Assembly: GCF_000425185.1 (NCBI RefSeq)
Contig: NZ_AULH01000007.1
Coordinates: 266,457-330,456 of the forward strand
Reading direction: 5' to 3'
Origin: Pleomorphomonas koreensis DSM 23070
GTDB lineage: Bacteria; Pseudomonadota; Alphaproteobacteria; Rhizobiales; Pleomorphomonadaceae
Length of the DNA stretch: 64,000 nucleotides
Below the pieces are notes generated by a model, which did no database searches, was not told the origin of the DNA, and worked only from the letters and a program-made list of their open reading frames with translations. This document shows, piece by piece, positions 24,929 through 33,428 of this stretch. The position numbers and the translations under genes are program-made. The stretch's first letter is position 1; each line of letters opens with the position of its first letter.

Positions 24929-25193
24929 TTGGGTGACATGAAAATCCGAAGTGTGGATGTCTATTTCCGATTGTATGTGAACGATCATCGCGCCATGGGA
25001 GCGGGAGCCGCCGCATCCCACTGTAGCGCGGCGCCGCGCCGAGAGCCGGGGAGGCCGGCATTCGCCGCTTTCCCGGCGCTTTCCGGGCTTGCCGCGCTTG
25101 CCCGATTCCAGTCCCGCCGCTATAAGCCGGCCTGACCCGAGGATCCGGCCGCGCCGGGCCTTGCCGCCGCCAGCCACAGAGGGGCAGATTTCC

Positions 25194-25616
25194 ATGGCGA
25201 TCGAACGTACCTTCTCGATGATCAAGCCCGACGCGACCCGTCGCAACCTCACCGGCGCCATCACCGCCAAGCTGGAGGCGGCCGGCCTGCGCGTCGTCGC
25301 GTCCAAGCGCGTGTGGATGTCCCGCAAGCAGGCCGAGGGCTTCTACGCTGTCCACAAGGGCAAGCCCTTCTACGACGAGCTGTGCGACTTCATGTCGTCG
25401 GCGCCGACCGTCGTGCAGGTGCTGGAGGGCGAGAACGCCATCGCCAGGAATCGCGAAGTGATGGGCGCCACCAATCCGGAGAAGGCCGCCGAGGGCACGA
25501 TCCGCAAGGAGTTCGCGCTGTCGATGGGCGAGAACTCGGTGCATGGCTCCGACGCGCCGGAGACGGCCGCCGCCGAGATCGCCTACTGGTTCGCCGAGAT
25601 CGAAATCGTCGGCTGA
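25194..25616 (+). CDS. ndk: Nucleoside diphosphate kinase
   Basis: Ndk transfers the terminal phosphate from ATP to nucleoside diphosphates through a phospho-histidine. The start ATG 25194 gives 140 residues, the standard size. The N-terminal motif [22 protein letters not shown] is classic, and the catalytic region reads [42 protein letters not shown], with the active His in NSVHGSD. The sequence is intact. It is followed 178 bases later by a strong terminator (25794) and is separate from the peroxidase gene, which is transcribed away from it. Confidence 0.98.
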   Translation: MAIERTFSMIKPDATRRNLTGAITAKLEAAGLRVVASKRVWMSRKQAEGFYAVHKGKPFYDELCDFMSSAPTVVQVLEGENAIARNREVMGATNPEKAAEGTIRKEFALSMGENSVHGSDAPETAAAEIAYWFAEIEIVG

Positions 25617-25947
25617 GAGCCTGCCCCGAAACTCCACTGGAGCGGGCATCCGGCTTTGCTTTCTCACGCTTCCGGCGCTCGCGAACCTCAGGTTCGTTCC
25701 GCGCCGGTTCCCGAAACCATCGCTATCTGCCTGATAACACCGAGTTTCAAATCAGGCTTCGACGCTTCTTCCGATCGAGTCGAAAAATAAACGGGCGCCC
25801 CATTCGGGGCGCCTTTTTTTGACCTCCGTCATGGTTCACGAAACGTTGCCGGCATAAACCAAATCTTCTCCATTTCGTGGCAAGCCTCAGGCGGGGAAGG
25901 GAGTTTCTGGTACTTTAGCAGGTTGTTGTCGAAGGGCTTTTCACTTA
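25617..25947. other. Intergenic region after ndk
   Basis: A 331-base stretch without a gene. It contains a short palindrome (CGAACCT-C-AGGTTCG near 25680-25696) that may belong to a dispersed repeat, the terminator at 25794-25820, and the presumed promoter of the receiver-domain gene. Confidence 0.5.
25794..25820 (+). terminator. Rho-independent terminator downstream of ndk
   Basis: GGCGCCCC-ATTC-GGGGCGCC is a perfect 8-bp stem with a 4-base loop, followed by TTTTTTT. Confidence 0.92.
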
Positions 25948-26487
25948 ATGATCGATCCGGCGGAGCAGGGTACGTATGTGCGTCTCGACGCGTTGCGCGT
26001 CGGCGTCGTCGATGACAGCGCCTATTTCCGCAAACTGGCGGAAACGATGCTCGGCGCTTTCGGGGTTCGCGTCATTTTGCAGGCGGCCACCGAAGCGGAA
26101 GCGCTCACCATGGTGATGACGCAGTCGCCCGACGTGCTTCTCCTCGACTGGAATCTCGGCACCGCCGGCAACGGCGCCGCCTTTCTCGACCTGCTGCGCC
26201 GCCATCCCGACGACCGGGTGTCGACGCTGGCCGTGGTGATGGTGACCGCCTATGCCGACAAGCGCCGCATGCTGACGGCAGTGGAACTTGGCGCCAACGA
26301 CGTGCTGATCAAGCCGCTGTCGGCGCGCCGCCTCTACGAGCGGCTCGCCGACCTGTCGTCGGTGCGGCAGCTCTACGCGCGGCGCGGCAACCGCCTGGTG
26401 CCGGCCGTGCCGCCGGCCAAGGTCATCTACGAAGGTCCGAGCGAGATCATCCGCGTGCACTCGCCGCTCCGGGGCAAGCCGCGCTAG
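25948..26487 (+). CDS. Stand-alone response regulator receiver (CheY-like) protein
   Basis: This 179-residue protein has one receiver domain (about residues 16-138) and no DNA-binding or enzymatic output domain. The acidic pair is in VGVVDDSAYFRKLAE, the phospho-accepting Asp in PDVLLLDWNLG, the switch Thr in VVMVTAYADKRR and the conserved Lys in NDVLIKPLSARRLYERL. The final 40 residues (RRGNRLVPAVPPAKVIYEGPSE) are a basic, Pro-rich tail. It probably works by protein contact, like CheY or DivK. No histidine kinase is nearby, so the partner is unknown. Confidence 0.85.
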   Translation: MIDPAEQGTYVRLDALRVGVVDDSAYFRKLAETMLGAFGVRVILQAATEAEALTMVMTQSPDVLLLDWNLGTAGNGAAFLDLLRRHPDDRVSTLAVVMVTAYADKRRMLTAVELGANDVLIKPLSARRLYERLADLSSVRQLYARRGNRLVPAVPPAKVIYEGPSEIIRVHSPLRGKPR

Positions 26488-26594
26488 TGGCGATGGAACC
26501 GCCGGCTCCGACCGGGCCGATTGGCGGCGCGCCGATGCCGGCGCCGAACCATCAGTTGCCGCGGCGATGTCTTTCTGGCTAAATCGCGGACATC

Positions 26595-28268
26595 ATGACC
26601 CAATCCTTCCGCACGCTCACGCTCGCGCTCGCCCAGGCCAACCCGGTGATGGGCGACATTTCCGGCAATCTCGACAAGGCGCGCCTGGCGCGCGCCGAGG
26701 CGGCCCGACTCGGTGCCGATCTCCTGGTGCTGCCGGAACTCTATATCGTCGGCTACACGCCGGAGGATCTGGTGCTGAAGCCGGCCGTGCAGCGCGATTG
26801 CCGCCGGGCGGTGGAGCAACTCGCCCTCGAGACCGCCGACGGCGGGCCGGGCGTGGTGATCGGCACGCCCTGGCTGGACGAGACGGGCCTTCTGCGCAAC
26901 GCCGTGGCGCTGCTCGATGGCGGCGCCATCGCCGGCCTGCGCTTCAAGGCCGACCTGCCCAACTACTCGGTGTTCGACGAGAAGCGCGTGTTCGTGCCGG
27001 GGCCGCTGCCCACGCCGGTGATCTTCCGCGGCATCCGCATCGGTCTGCCGGTCTGCGAGGACATCTGGAAGGCCGAGGTGGTCGAGCACCTGTCGGAGAC
27101 CGGCGCCGAGCTTCTCGTCGTCATCAACGGCTCGCCCTACCGCTGGACGGTGACCGGCGAGCGGCTGAAGGTGGCGACGACGCGCGTCGTCGAGAGCGGG
27201 CTGCCGCTCGTCTACGTCAACACCGTCGGCGGCCAGGACGAACTGGTGTTCGACGGCGCCAGCTTCGGGCTCAACCCAGACCGCGACATGGCCTTCCGCC
27301 TGCCGGCCTTCCGCGAGGCGACGGCGGCCGTGACGCTTGTCGAGGGCGCCGACGGCTGGCGCGTCCGGCCGGGCGATGTCGCACCTTATCCGGACGTCCT
27401 GGCCGCCAACTGGCTGGCCTGCGTCACCGGTCTGCGCGACTATGTCGAGAAGAACCGCTTCCCCGGCGTGGTGCTCGGCCTGTCCGGCGGCATCGATTCG
27501 GCCGTCGTGGCGGCGATGGCCGTCGACGCCTTCGGCGCCGACAAGGTGCGCTGCCTGATGCTGCCCTACCGCTACACCTCGGCCGACAGCCTGGAGGACG
27601 CGGCGAAATGCGCCGCCGCACTGGGTGTTCCCTACGACGTGGTGGCCATCGCCGAACCGGTCGAGGGCTTTCTCGCGGCGCTCGGGCCGCTGTTCGAGGG
27701 CACGCGCGCCGACACGACGGAGGAGAACCTGCAATCGCGCGCCCGCGGCACCATCCTGATGGCCGTTTCCAATAAGTTCGGCTCAATGGTGCTGACCACC
27801 GGCAACAAGAGCGAGATGAGCGTCGGCTACTGCACGCTCTACGGCGACATGAACGGCGGCTTCAATCCGATCAAGGATCTCTACAAGATGCAGGTCTACG
27901 CGCTGGCCGAGTGGCGCAACGCCCACCGGCCGGACGGCCTGAAGGGACCGGCCGGCGAGGTGATTCCGACGCGCATCATCACCAAGGCGCCGACCGCCGA
28001 ACTCCGGGAGAATCAGACCGATCAGGACAGCCTGCCGCCCTATCCGGTGCTCGACGGCATCCTCAACGGCCTCGTCGAGGAGGAGAGGACGGTGGCCGAG
28101 CTGATCGCCGCCGGCTTCGACGAAGCGACGGTGCGCCGCGTCGAGCACCTCCTCTACATCGCCGAGTACAAGCGCCGGCAGGCGGCGCCCGGCGTCAAGA
28201 TCACCACCAAGAGCTTCGGCCGCGATCGCCGCTATCCGATCACCAACCGCTTCCGCGACCGGGGGTAG
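26595..28268 (+). CDS. nadE: Glutamine-dependent NAD+ synthetase
   Basis: NadE makes NAD+ from nicotinate adenine dinucleotide, ATP and ammonia from glutamine. The 557-residue protein has two domains. The N-terminal carbon-nitrogen hydrolase (glutaminase, residues about 6-250) shows the Glu in LPELYIVGY, Lys in GLRFKADLPNYSVFDEKR and Cys in GLPVCEDIW. The C-terminal synthetase domain shows the PP-loop LGLSGGIDSAVVAAMAVDAFG, TGNKSEMSVGYCTLYGDMNGGFNPIKDLYK and the tail APGVKITTKSFGRDRRYPITNRF. Every catalytic residue I looked for is there. It ends 13 bases before the convergent Anbu gene. Confidence 0.97.
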   Translation: MTQSFRTLTLALAQANPVMGDISGNLDKARLARAEAARLGADLLVLPELYIVGYTPEDLVLKPAVQRDCRRAVEQLALETADGGPGVVIGTPWLDETGLLRNAVALLDGGAIAGLRFKADLPNYSVFDEKRVFVPGPLPTPVIFRGIRIGLPVCEDIWKAEVVEHLSETGAELLVVINGSPYRWTVTGERLKVATTRVVESGLPLVYVNTVGGQDELVFDGASFGLNPDRDMAFRLPAFREATAAVTLVEGADGWRVRPGDVAPYPDVLAANWLACVTGLRDYVEKNRFPGVVLGLSGGIDSAVVAAMAVDAFGADKVRCLMLPYRYTSADSLEDAAKCAAALGVPYDVVAIAEPVEGFLAALGPLFEGTRADTTEENLQSRARGTILMAVSNKFGSMVLTTGNKSEMSVGYCTLYGDMNGGFNPIKDLYKMQVYALAEWRNAHRPDGLKGPAGEVIPTRIITKAPTAELRENQTDQDSLPPYPVLDGILNGLVEEERTVAELIAAGFDEATVRRVEHLLYIAEYKRRQAAPGVKITTKSFGRDRRYPITNRFRDRG

Positions 28269-28281
28269 GGAAGGCGGCCGC

Positions 28282-29019
28282 TCACTTGTAGGGCGGGATG
28301 GGGATTGCCTTGTGGGCGGCGCGCAGCGCCGCGCTCCAGCGCTCGCGCAGATCGTGGAAATAGGGCTCGCCCGGCTCGATGCGGTGCAGCACGTCGTGGG
28401 CGATGGCGTCGCGCTTCACCGTCACGAGGTCGATCGGCATGCCGACCCCCAGGTTGGAGCGCATGGTCGAATCCATCGAGATCAGGCCGAGCTTGGTCGC
28501 CTCGACGAGATCGGTGGTGAAGGTGATGGCGCGGTCGAGGATCGGCTTGCCGTATTTGTGCTCGCCGATCTGCAGGAAGGGCGTGTCCTCGGTGGCCTCG
28601 ATGAAGTTGCCCTGCCGGTAGATCATGAACAGCCGCAGCCGGCCGCGCGATACCTGGCCGCCGACCAGCATGGTCACCTCGAAGCCGGCGTTGGACTGCT
28701 CCAGCGCCTCGCCGTCGATGCGGTAGACCTCGCGCACGGCGCGGCCGACCAACTGGGCGGTCTTGAACATCGACGGCGTCGTCCAGATGGTCTCCATCTG
28801 GCCGGTTTCCCGGTTCTCCAGGCCCTCGCTCAGCAAGGACAGCACCGACTGGGTGATGGCGAGGTTGCCGGCGGTGGCCACCGCGATCATCCGGTCGCCC
28901 GGCTTCTCGAAGATGTGCAGCTTCTTGTATTGGGAGACGTTGTCGAGGCCGGCGTTGGTGCGCGTATCCGCGATCATCGTCAGACCTTCCTTGACGAGGA
29001 TGCCAACGCAATAGGTCAT
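28282..29019 (-). CDS. Anbu proteasome-type protease
   Basis: Anbu is a bacterial Ntn-hydrolase related to HslV and proteasome beta subunits that forms open helical assemblies; its substrates are not known. The 245-residue protein opens MTYCVGILVKEGLTMIADTRTNAG, in which Thr2 would become the N-terminal nucleophile after Met removal, and continues with VATAGNLAITQSVLSLL, RLFMIYRQGNFIEATEDTPFLQIGE and MDSTMRSNLGVGMPIDL, all family landmarks. GGGAG lies upstream of the ATG at 29019. In many genomes Anbu is encoded with an ATP-grasp, alpha-E and transglutaminase protein; here those genes are 16 kb away (45301-48543) on the other strand, and Anbu stands alone. Confidence 0.92.
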   Translation of the reverse strand: MTYCVGILVKEGLTMIADTRTNAGLDNVSQYKKLHIFEKPGDRMIAVATAGNLAITQSVLSLLSEGLENRETGQMETIWTTPSMFKTAQLVGRAVREVYRIDGEALEQSNAGFEVTMLVGGQVSRGRLRLFMIYRQGNFIEATEDTPFLQIGEHKYGKPILDRAITFTTDLVEATKLGLISMDSTMRSNLGVGMPIDLVTVKRDAIAHDVLHRIEPGEPYFHDLRERWSAALRAAHKAIPIPPYK

Positions 29020-29117
29020 CTCTTTCTCCCCGGCCGCCGAAAACCCGTTCTCTTTAAAACATCGACTTGCGATTCCAAAGCGTCATTTGCGGCAGGCGGA
29101 AGAGGGGAGGACAAGAG

Positions 29118-29148
29118 AAAAAGCCGGACATCCTTTCGGATATCCGGC
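29118..29148 (-). terminator. Rho-independent terminator upstream of Anbu
   Basis: On the minus strand GCCGGATATCC-GAAA-GGATGTCCGGC is an 11-bp stem with one G-T pair and a GAAA loop, followed by TTTTTCTC. No protein gene ends near it, so it may end a small RNA that starts at the Fur-type box at 29380-29394. Confidence 0.85.
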
Positions 29149-29375
29149 CTGAAGTCTGCGACCGCCCGCACGGACAACGCGGGGAACCGGCCGTTTGGCG
29201 GAGACCGCCGAAGCACCACCGTCGCGGGAGGGAGTGACTGACCCGAGGCGACGAAGACGACGGGCGCCGCGCGACCAGCGACCGTCCTCCTTTGAACAAC
29301 CAAGCAAAGCCCGGAGACGATGCGACACCATCCAGAAACGCGTCGGCGGCAGCAATTCGCGTCGGCGCTTCCTTG
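29118..29375 (-). ncRNA. Candidate Fur-controlled small RNA
   Basis: A Fur-type palindrome (29380-29394) overlaps a plausible minus-strand promoter (TTGTCT, 17 bases, TAGAAA), and about 240 bases downstream is a perfect terminator (29118-29148). The stretch between has no convincing protein gene: minus-strand frames such as one beginning MIIICNK are Arg/Ser-rich and match no family I know. This arrangement, iron-box promoter, about 250 bases, terminator, is how iron-responsive small RNAs look. The Anbu start lies about 100 bases further on. Exact ends are estimates; a short iron-regulated peptide gene is the alternative. Confidence 0.35.
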
Positions 29376-29379
29376 TTGC

Positions 29380-29394
29380 AAATGATTATCATTT
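29380..29394. promoter_or_regulatory. Fur-type iron box
   Basis: AAATGA-TTA-TCATTT is a perfect 6-bp inverted repeat within GCAAATGATTATCATTT, matching the core of the Fur consensus (GATAATGATAATCATTATC). It could equally be read by a Mur- or Irr-type relative in Rhizobiales. Confidence 0.55.
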
Positions 29395-29476
29395 CTACCG
29401 TCCGAGCCTGGGCCAGACAATCAGGGAAAATGCGAGGTCGGCGTTATTTCTGAGGTTCATTCTCAGGAAATCGCCA

Positions 29477-29518
29477 AAAGAATGGGCGCGGCATCCCGGC
29501 CTCCGGGATGCCGCGCCC
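29477..29518 (-). terminator. Rho-independent terminator of the alcohol dehydrogenase gene
   Basis: A 16-bp stem (GGGCGCGGCATCCCGG at 29484-29499 with its complement at 29503-29518) is followed on the minus strand by ATTCTTTTGG. It begins 25 bases after the stop codon. Confidence 0.8.
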
Positions 29519-29542
29519 GCCCGTCATGCTGCCGCCGCCCAA

Positions 29543-30685
29543 TCAGCCGTAGTAGGCGGCGGTGTAGAGCGCCTTGACGTCGGTCACCGAGGGCGTGCCG
29601 GGGTTAGTCAGCGTGCAAGGATCGGCGAAGGCGTTCTCGCTCATGCGGTTCAGCACCGTCTTGAACTTGCCCTCATTGAAGTCGACCTCGTCGCAGTCCT
29701 TGAAGGTGCCGGGGATGCTAAGCCGCCGGTTAAGACCGCGGATGGCCTCCGCCAGATCATTGATGCCGAGGGCGCGCTCGACCTGAGCGTATTTGTCGGT
29801 GAACTGCCGGTTGAAGTCGATGACGTAGGGCAGCAGGATGGCGTTGGCCAGACCGTGCGTCACGCCGAACTCGCCGCCGATCTTGTGGGCCAGCGAATGC
29901 ACCAGGCCGAGGGAGGCGTTGGTGAAGGCCATGCCGGCCAGCGCCGAGGCGTTGTGCATGTTGAAGCGGGCCGTCTTGTCGGTCGGCGTCTTGTAGGCCG
30001 TCTCGAGGTTTTCGAGCACCAGACGGATCGCCTCGATCGCATAGGGATCGGTGAACGAGGTGGCGGCGATCGAGGCCACCGCCTCGGTGGCGTGGCACAG
30101 CACGTCCATGCCGGTGTTGGCGGTGACGTTGGGCGGCATCACCATCGGCAGCGCCGGGTCGAGGATGGCGATATCCGGCACCATGTCAGCGGCGACGATC
30201 GGGTACTTGATGTGGTTCTCGGTGTCGGTGATCACCGAGAAGGCGGTGATCTCGGAGGCCGTGCCCGACGTCGAGGGAATGGCCACGAAGCGCGCCTTGG
30301 TGCGCAGCGCCGGCATGGAGCCGACCGGGATGATATCCTCGAAGGTCAGGTTCGGATGCTCGTAGAAGCACCACATCACCTTGGCGGCGTCGAGCGCCGA
30401 GCCGCCGCCGATGGCGACGATCCAGTCCGGCCCGAAGTCCTGCATGGCCTTGGCGCCGCGCCAGACGGTCGCCACCGACGGGTTAGGCTCGACGCCATCG
30501 ATGACGATGGATTCGATGCCGGCCTTCTTGAGGAGAGCGATCGCCTGATCGAGGAAGCCGAAGCGCTTCATCGAGCTGCCGCCGGTGACCAGCGCCGCCT
30601 TCTTGCCCTTGAGGTCGGCCAGCTTGGCGAGCGAGCCCTCGCCGTAGAGGATGGTGCGGGGAATCGAGAAGGTCATCACGGTCAT
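29543..30685 (-). CDS. Iron-containing alcohol dehydrogenase
   Basis: This 380-residue group III NAD(P)-dependent dehydrogenase oxidises alcohols or reduces aldehydes in the cytoplasm. The nucleotide site is in IVAIGGGSALDAAKVMWCFYEHP and IPSTSGTASEITAFSVITD. The metal ligands are in TGMDVLCHATEAVAS (Asp and His) and LGLVHSLAHKIGGEFGVTHGLANAILLP (two His). The ATG at 30685 is preferred because AGGAG lies 7 bases upstream, although MTFS at 30676 is possible. It resembles the butanol/1,3-propanediol dehydrogenase branch. Substrate cannot be told from sequence. It is a single-gene unit with its own terminator. Confidence 0.93.
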   Translation of the reverse strand: MTVMTFSIPRTILYGEGSLAKLADLKGKKAALVTGGSSMKRFGFLDQAIALLKKAGIESIVIDGVEPNPSVATVWRGAKAMQDFGPDWIVAIGGGSALDAAKVMWCFYEHPNLTFEDIIPVGSMPALRTKARFVAIPSTSGTASEITAFSVITDTENHIKYPIVAADMVPDIAILDPALPMVMPPNVTANTGMDVLCHATEAVASIAATSFTDPYAIEAIRLVLENLETAYKTPTDKTARFNMHNASALAGMAFTNASLGLVHSLAHKIGGEFGVTHGLANAILLPYVIDFNRQFTDKYAQVERALGINDLAEAIRGLNRRLSIPGTFKDCDEVDFNEGKFKTVLNRMSENAFADPCTLTNPGTPSVTDVKALYTAAYYG

Positions 30686-31052
30686 GTCTGGGCTCCTGGA
30701 ACATTTCCGGTGAACGCGGGTTTACCGGGCGTGCTCTCTTTGGTTTGGCGCAATTCCGGAGGCAAAATGGGATCACGCTTTTGCTGGAATTGCTTCGGGC
30801 GGCGGTGGAAGGGCTTCTCCGGGCAAGGCGTGTCCGGCCCGCGCCCATAGGGGGCGGCGGCGAACGGTCTGCCGGTATTGGGCGGCTGGCGGCGTCGGGA
30901 CGATCCGAGCCCGGAAAGCGATTTCCTGAACGTGTAAATCAAACTTTAGTCGCAGAAACGCAAGGGACCTAAAAACGTTTAAGTATTTGGAGTAAAAATA
31001 TAAACGGTTTATATGTATGCGATATACGACATTTTCCAGATGGGCGCGGGGC
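30686..31052. other. Intergenic region between tRNA-Leu and the alcohol dehydrogenase gene
   Basis: The half next to the dehydrogenase (30686-30900) is GC-rich; the half next to the tRNA (30930-31030) is AT-rich with TTTAAGTATTTGGAGTAAAAATAT-like sequence. No integrase gene or direct repeat of the tRNA end is seen, so there is no sign that the tRNA was used for island insertion. I see no gene here. Confidence 0.45.
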
Positions 31053-31138
31053 TGGTGCGGACGGCGGGGCTCGAACCCGCAAAGCCAATGGCTGGCAGAT
31101 TTTAAGTCTGCTGCGTCTACCGATTTCGCCACGTCCGC
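31053..31138 (-). tRNA. tRNA-Leu (anticodon UAA)
   Basis: The minus strand gives an 86-base tRNA including an encoded CCA: acceptor GCGGACG paired with CGTCCGC, D-arm TGGCGAAATCGGTAGACGCA, anticodon arm CAGACTTAAAATCTG with UAA, a long variable arm CCAGCCATTGG-like, and T-arm GCGGGTTCGAGCCCCGC. The long variable arm and GG-TAGACGC D-loop are typical of leucine tRNAs. Confidence 0.96.
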
Positions 31139-31255
31139 GTGCCCGGCGATATTGCCGGCGGCGGCGAAGGGGTCAAGCCCCGATCGATATGGACGGTGGG
31201 GTGGGCGCGTCCCGAAGGAAGGACGGGGCGCGCCGTATTCAGGGGGAGGGGCGGC

Positions 31256-31651
31256 TCAGCCGCACATCTCGGCGGCCGGCCCGACCTTGCCGTCGAGGAC
31301 CGACAGCCGGACGCTCGCCGTGCCGGAACTGACCATGCCGATCTCGTTGGCGGCGCCACGCGACAGGTCGATGACCCGGCCCTTGATGAAGGGGCCGCGG
31401 TCGTTGATCCGCACCACCACGCTGCGGCCGTTCCTGAGGTTCCTGACCTCGACGAGGGTACCGAAGGGCAGGGTGCGGTGGGCGGCGGTGCGGGCGCCGG
31501 GTTTCATCCGCTCGCCGCTGGCGGTGCGGCCTTGCTCGGCGTACCAGGACGCCTTGCCGCACTGGGCCAGCGCCGGCGATGCCGGGTGAAAAAACGCGAC
31601 CGCCATGGCGGCCGTGAAAAAAGCGCGGGCTGCGCTTGTTTTGAATGGCAT
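31256..31651 (-). CDS. rlpA: RlpA-like septal ring lytic transglycosylase (short form)
   Basis: RlpA proteins have a double-psi beta-barrel that cleaves glycan strands lacking stem peptides. This version is 131 residues from ATG 31651 (AGGA about 8 bases upstream): a signal peptide of about 29 residues ([19 protein letters not shown]) followed by the barrel, with [68 protein letters not shown]. The catalytic Glu and Asp positions (SGERM, NDRGP) and the essential His (AAHRTLPFG) are present. There is no SPOR domain and the lipobox is not evident, so it is a short single-domain form. Confidence 0.88.
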   Translation of the reverse strand: MPFKTSAARAFFTAAMAVAFFHPASPALAQCGKASWYAEQGRTASGERMKPGARTAAHRTLPFGTLVEVRNLRNGRSVVVRINDRGPFIKGRVIDLSRGAANEIGMVSSGTASVRLSVLDGKVGPAAEMCG

Positions 31652-31865
31652 GCAGTCAATCCTGTTCAAACCCGCGTTGGCAGCGCGGACGTGCCTCCAT
31701 AGGGACCACCAGCGGTTACCGGCGATCAGCGACGGCGGCTCAGAACAGGGAAAAATGCGGCGAGAATCAGGCTCGGCGCCGTCAGACCGGACAACCGTTG
31801 ATCGGCGCATCCGGCCTTAAGGCCCGAAAATCAATCATTTACATGGTGAAGGAAAATTTGCCGGG

Positions 31866-32387
31866 TCAGTCATTGCCCTGACGGGAAATCGGCGGCTGGA
31901 AGGCAAAGCCCAAGTCCCAGGGGAAGTAGATCCACGTATCCTGGCTGACCTCGGTGACGAAGGTATCGACCAGCGGCCGGCCCTTCGGCTTGGCGTAGAC
32001 GGTGGCGAAATGCGCCTTCGGCAGCATGTCGCGGACAATGCGGGCGGTCTTGCCGGTGTCGACCAGGTCGTCGATGATCAGCACGCCGGCGCCTTCGCCG
32101 CCCTCGAGGTCGATGACGTCGGCGCTGACCTTCTTGATGATCCTGAGATCACCCTGCGAGGTATAGTCGTGATAGGAGGCGATGCCCACCGTCTCGATGA
32201 CGCGGATGTTCAGTTCGCGGGCCACGATGGCTGCCGGCACCAGGCCGCCGCGGGTGATGCAGACGATGGCCTTCCATTCGCCATGGCCGGCCAGCCGCCA
32301 GGCCAGTGCCCGGGCATCGCGGTGGAACTGGTCCCAGGAGACCGGGAACGCCTTGGGGGCGAGCGGCTGGGCGTCTTGCGGGGACAT
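31866..32387 (-). CDS. gpt: Xanthine-guanine phosphoribosyltransferase
   Basis: This cytoplasmic salvage enzyme converts xanthine and guanine to XMP and GMP using PRPP. The protein is 173 residues from ATG 32387 (GAGG 8 bases upstream), close to the 152-170 of the family. Landmarks: the [20 protein letters not shown] opening, [28 protein letters not shown], the PRPP loop [19 protein letters not shown], and [28 protein letters not shown]. The acidic pair plus VDTGKT is the PRTase signature. It is followed upstream on the same strand by the CinA/MoaB-type gene, 60 bases away. Confidence 0.94.
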   Translation of the reverse strand: MSPQDAQPLAPKAFPVSWDQFHRDARALAWRLAGHGEWKAIVCITRGGLVPAAIVARELNIRVIETVGIASYHDYTSQGDLRIIKKVSADVIDLEGGEGAGVLIIDDLVDTGKTARIVRDMLPKAHFATVYAKPKGRPLVDTFVTEVSQDTWIYFPWDLGFAFQPPISRQGND

Positions 32388-32446
32388 GCGGCGATCCTCG
32401 TGGCATATGGGCGTTGCGCCTCTCAAATGCCCATTTCGCGACGATT

Positions 32447-33214
32447 TCAATAGTCGGTGAGAGTGCTATCCCCGGCTTTGTCGCGGGCGATACCCGCCAG
32501 CATCGCCTCCACCGCCGTTTTCGCCGCTTCGAGCGCCGCGCCGTCGCGCGAGCGGATCACCAGCCGCGTCGAGAAGGCGCGGGCGGCCAGCACCGGATAG
32601 CTGCCGATGGAGACGGCCGGATGCGCCTTCGCCACCTCGCCGAGCGCCGTGCCGATCACCCCTTCGCCGAACGGGCAGTCGACGGTGACCGACAGCACCG
32701 GCACGCCGCCGTCGAGTTCCTTCTCGACGTTGAGCAGCATGGCCTGCATGATCTTCGGCACGCCGGCCATGACGAAGACATTGCCGATGTGGAAGCCCGG
32801 CGCCTTGGAGACCGGGTTGTCGATCAGCGTCGCGCCGGCCGGGATACGGGCCATGCGGAGCCGCGCCTCGGTCAGCTCCTCCGGCTTTTCATAGTGCTGC
32901 CGCAGGATCTCGACGGCTTCCGGATGGTATTCGATGGCGACGCCGAACGCCCTGGCCACTGCGTCGGCGGTGATGTCGTCATGGGTCGGGCCGATGCCGC
33001 CGGTGGTGAACACGTAGGTACAGGACGTCCTGAGCGCGTCGAGCGCCGCGACGATGCGCGCCTCCTCATCGGGAACGACGCGGATTTCCTTGAGATCGAT
33101 GCCGATCTCGGTGAGGAAGGCGGCGATGTGGCCGGAATTGCTGTCGCGGGTGCGGCCGGAGAGAATCTCGTCGCCGATGATCAGAACGGCGGCGGTGGGG
33201 GATTGAACGGTCAT
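32447..33214 (-). CDS. Competence/damage-inducible CinA N-terminal (MoaB-like) domain protein
   Basis: This 255-residue protein carries the MoCF_biosynth domain of CinA, without the C-terminal nicotinamide mononucleotide deamidase domain. It opens [38 protein letters not shown] and has [23 protein letters not shown], then [22 protein letters not shown] and [15 protein letters not shown]. The GGIGPTHDD motif is the conserved CinA active loop. CinA N-terminal domains act as ADP-ribose pyrophosphatase in some bacteria; molybdopterin binding is another option. The start is taken at ATG 33214; a longer frame has no ribosome site support. It is divergent from mprF. Confidence 0.9.
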   Translation of the reverse strand: MTVQSPTAAVLIIGDEILSGRTRDSNSGHIAAFLTEIGIDLKEIRVVPDEEARIVAALDALRTSCTYVFTTGGIGPTHDDITADAVARAFGVAIEYHPEAVEILRQHYEKPEELTEARLRMARIPAGATLIDNPVSKAPGFHIGNVFVMAGVPKIMQAMLLNVEKELDGGVPVLSVTVDCPFGEGVIGTALGEVAKAHPAVSIGSYPVLAARAFSTRLVIRSRDGAALEAAKTAVEAMLAGIARDKAGDSTLTDY

Positions 33215-33428
33215 GAACGATTGAGCCTCGGGAAAAGTCGCCCGGTTGTCGTAGATTCCCGAACCGGGCGCAATTGCCACATTACACGGAATTAAATCTC
33301 GCGGCGGCGCGTGTGCCCCCGGATTGACGCAATCTCCCAACATAAGGCGCCACCAGGGGGCAACCCGCCCCCGCTCCATCAATTTTTCAGGCCGGCGTTT
33401 TTCAGGCCGCCAGTTTCTCAGGTCGACC

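Noticed and set aside
31053..31138. tRNA-Leu as an integration site of a genomic island
   Set aside because: No integrase gene and no repeated tRNA 3' end were seen; the neighbouring genes are ordinary chromosomal genes.
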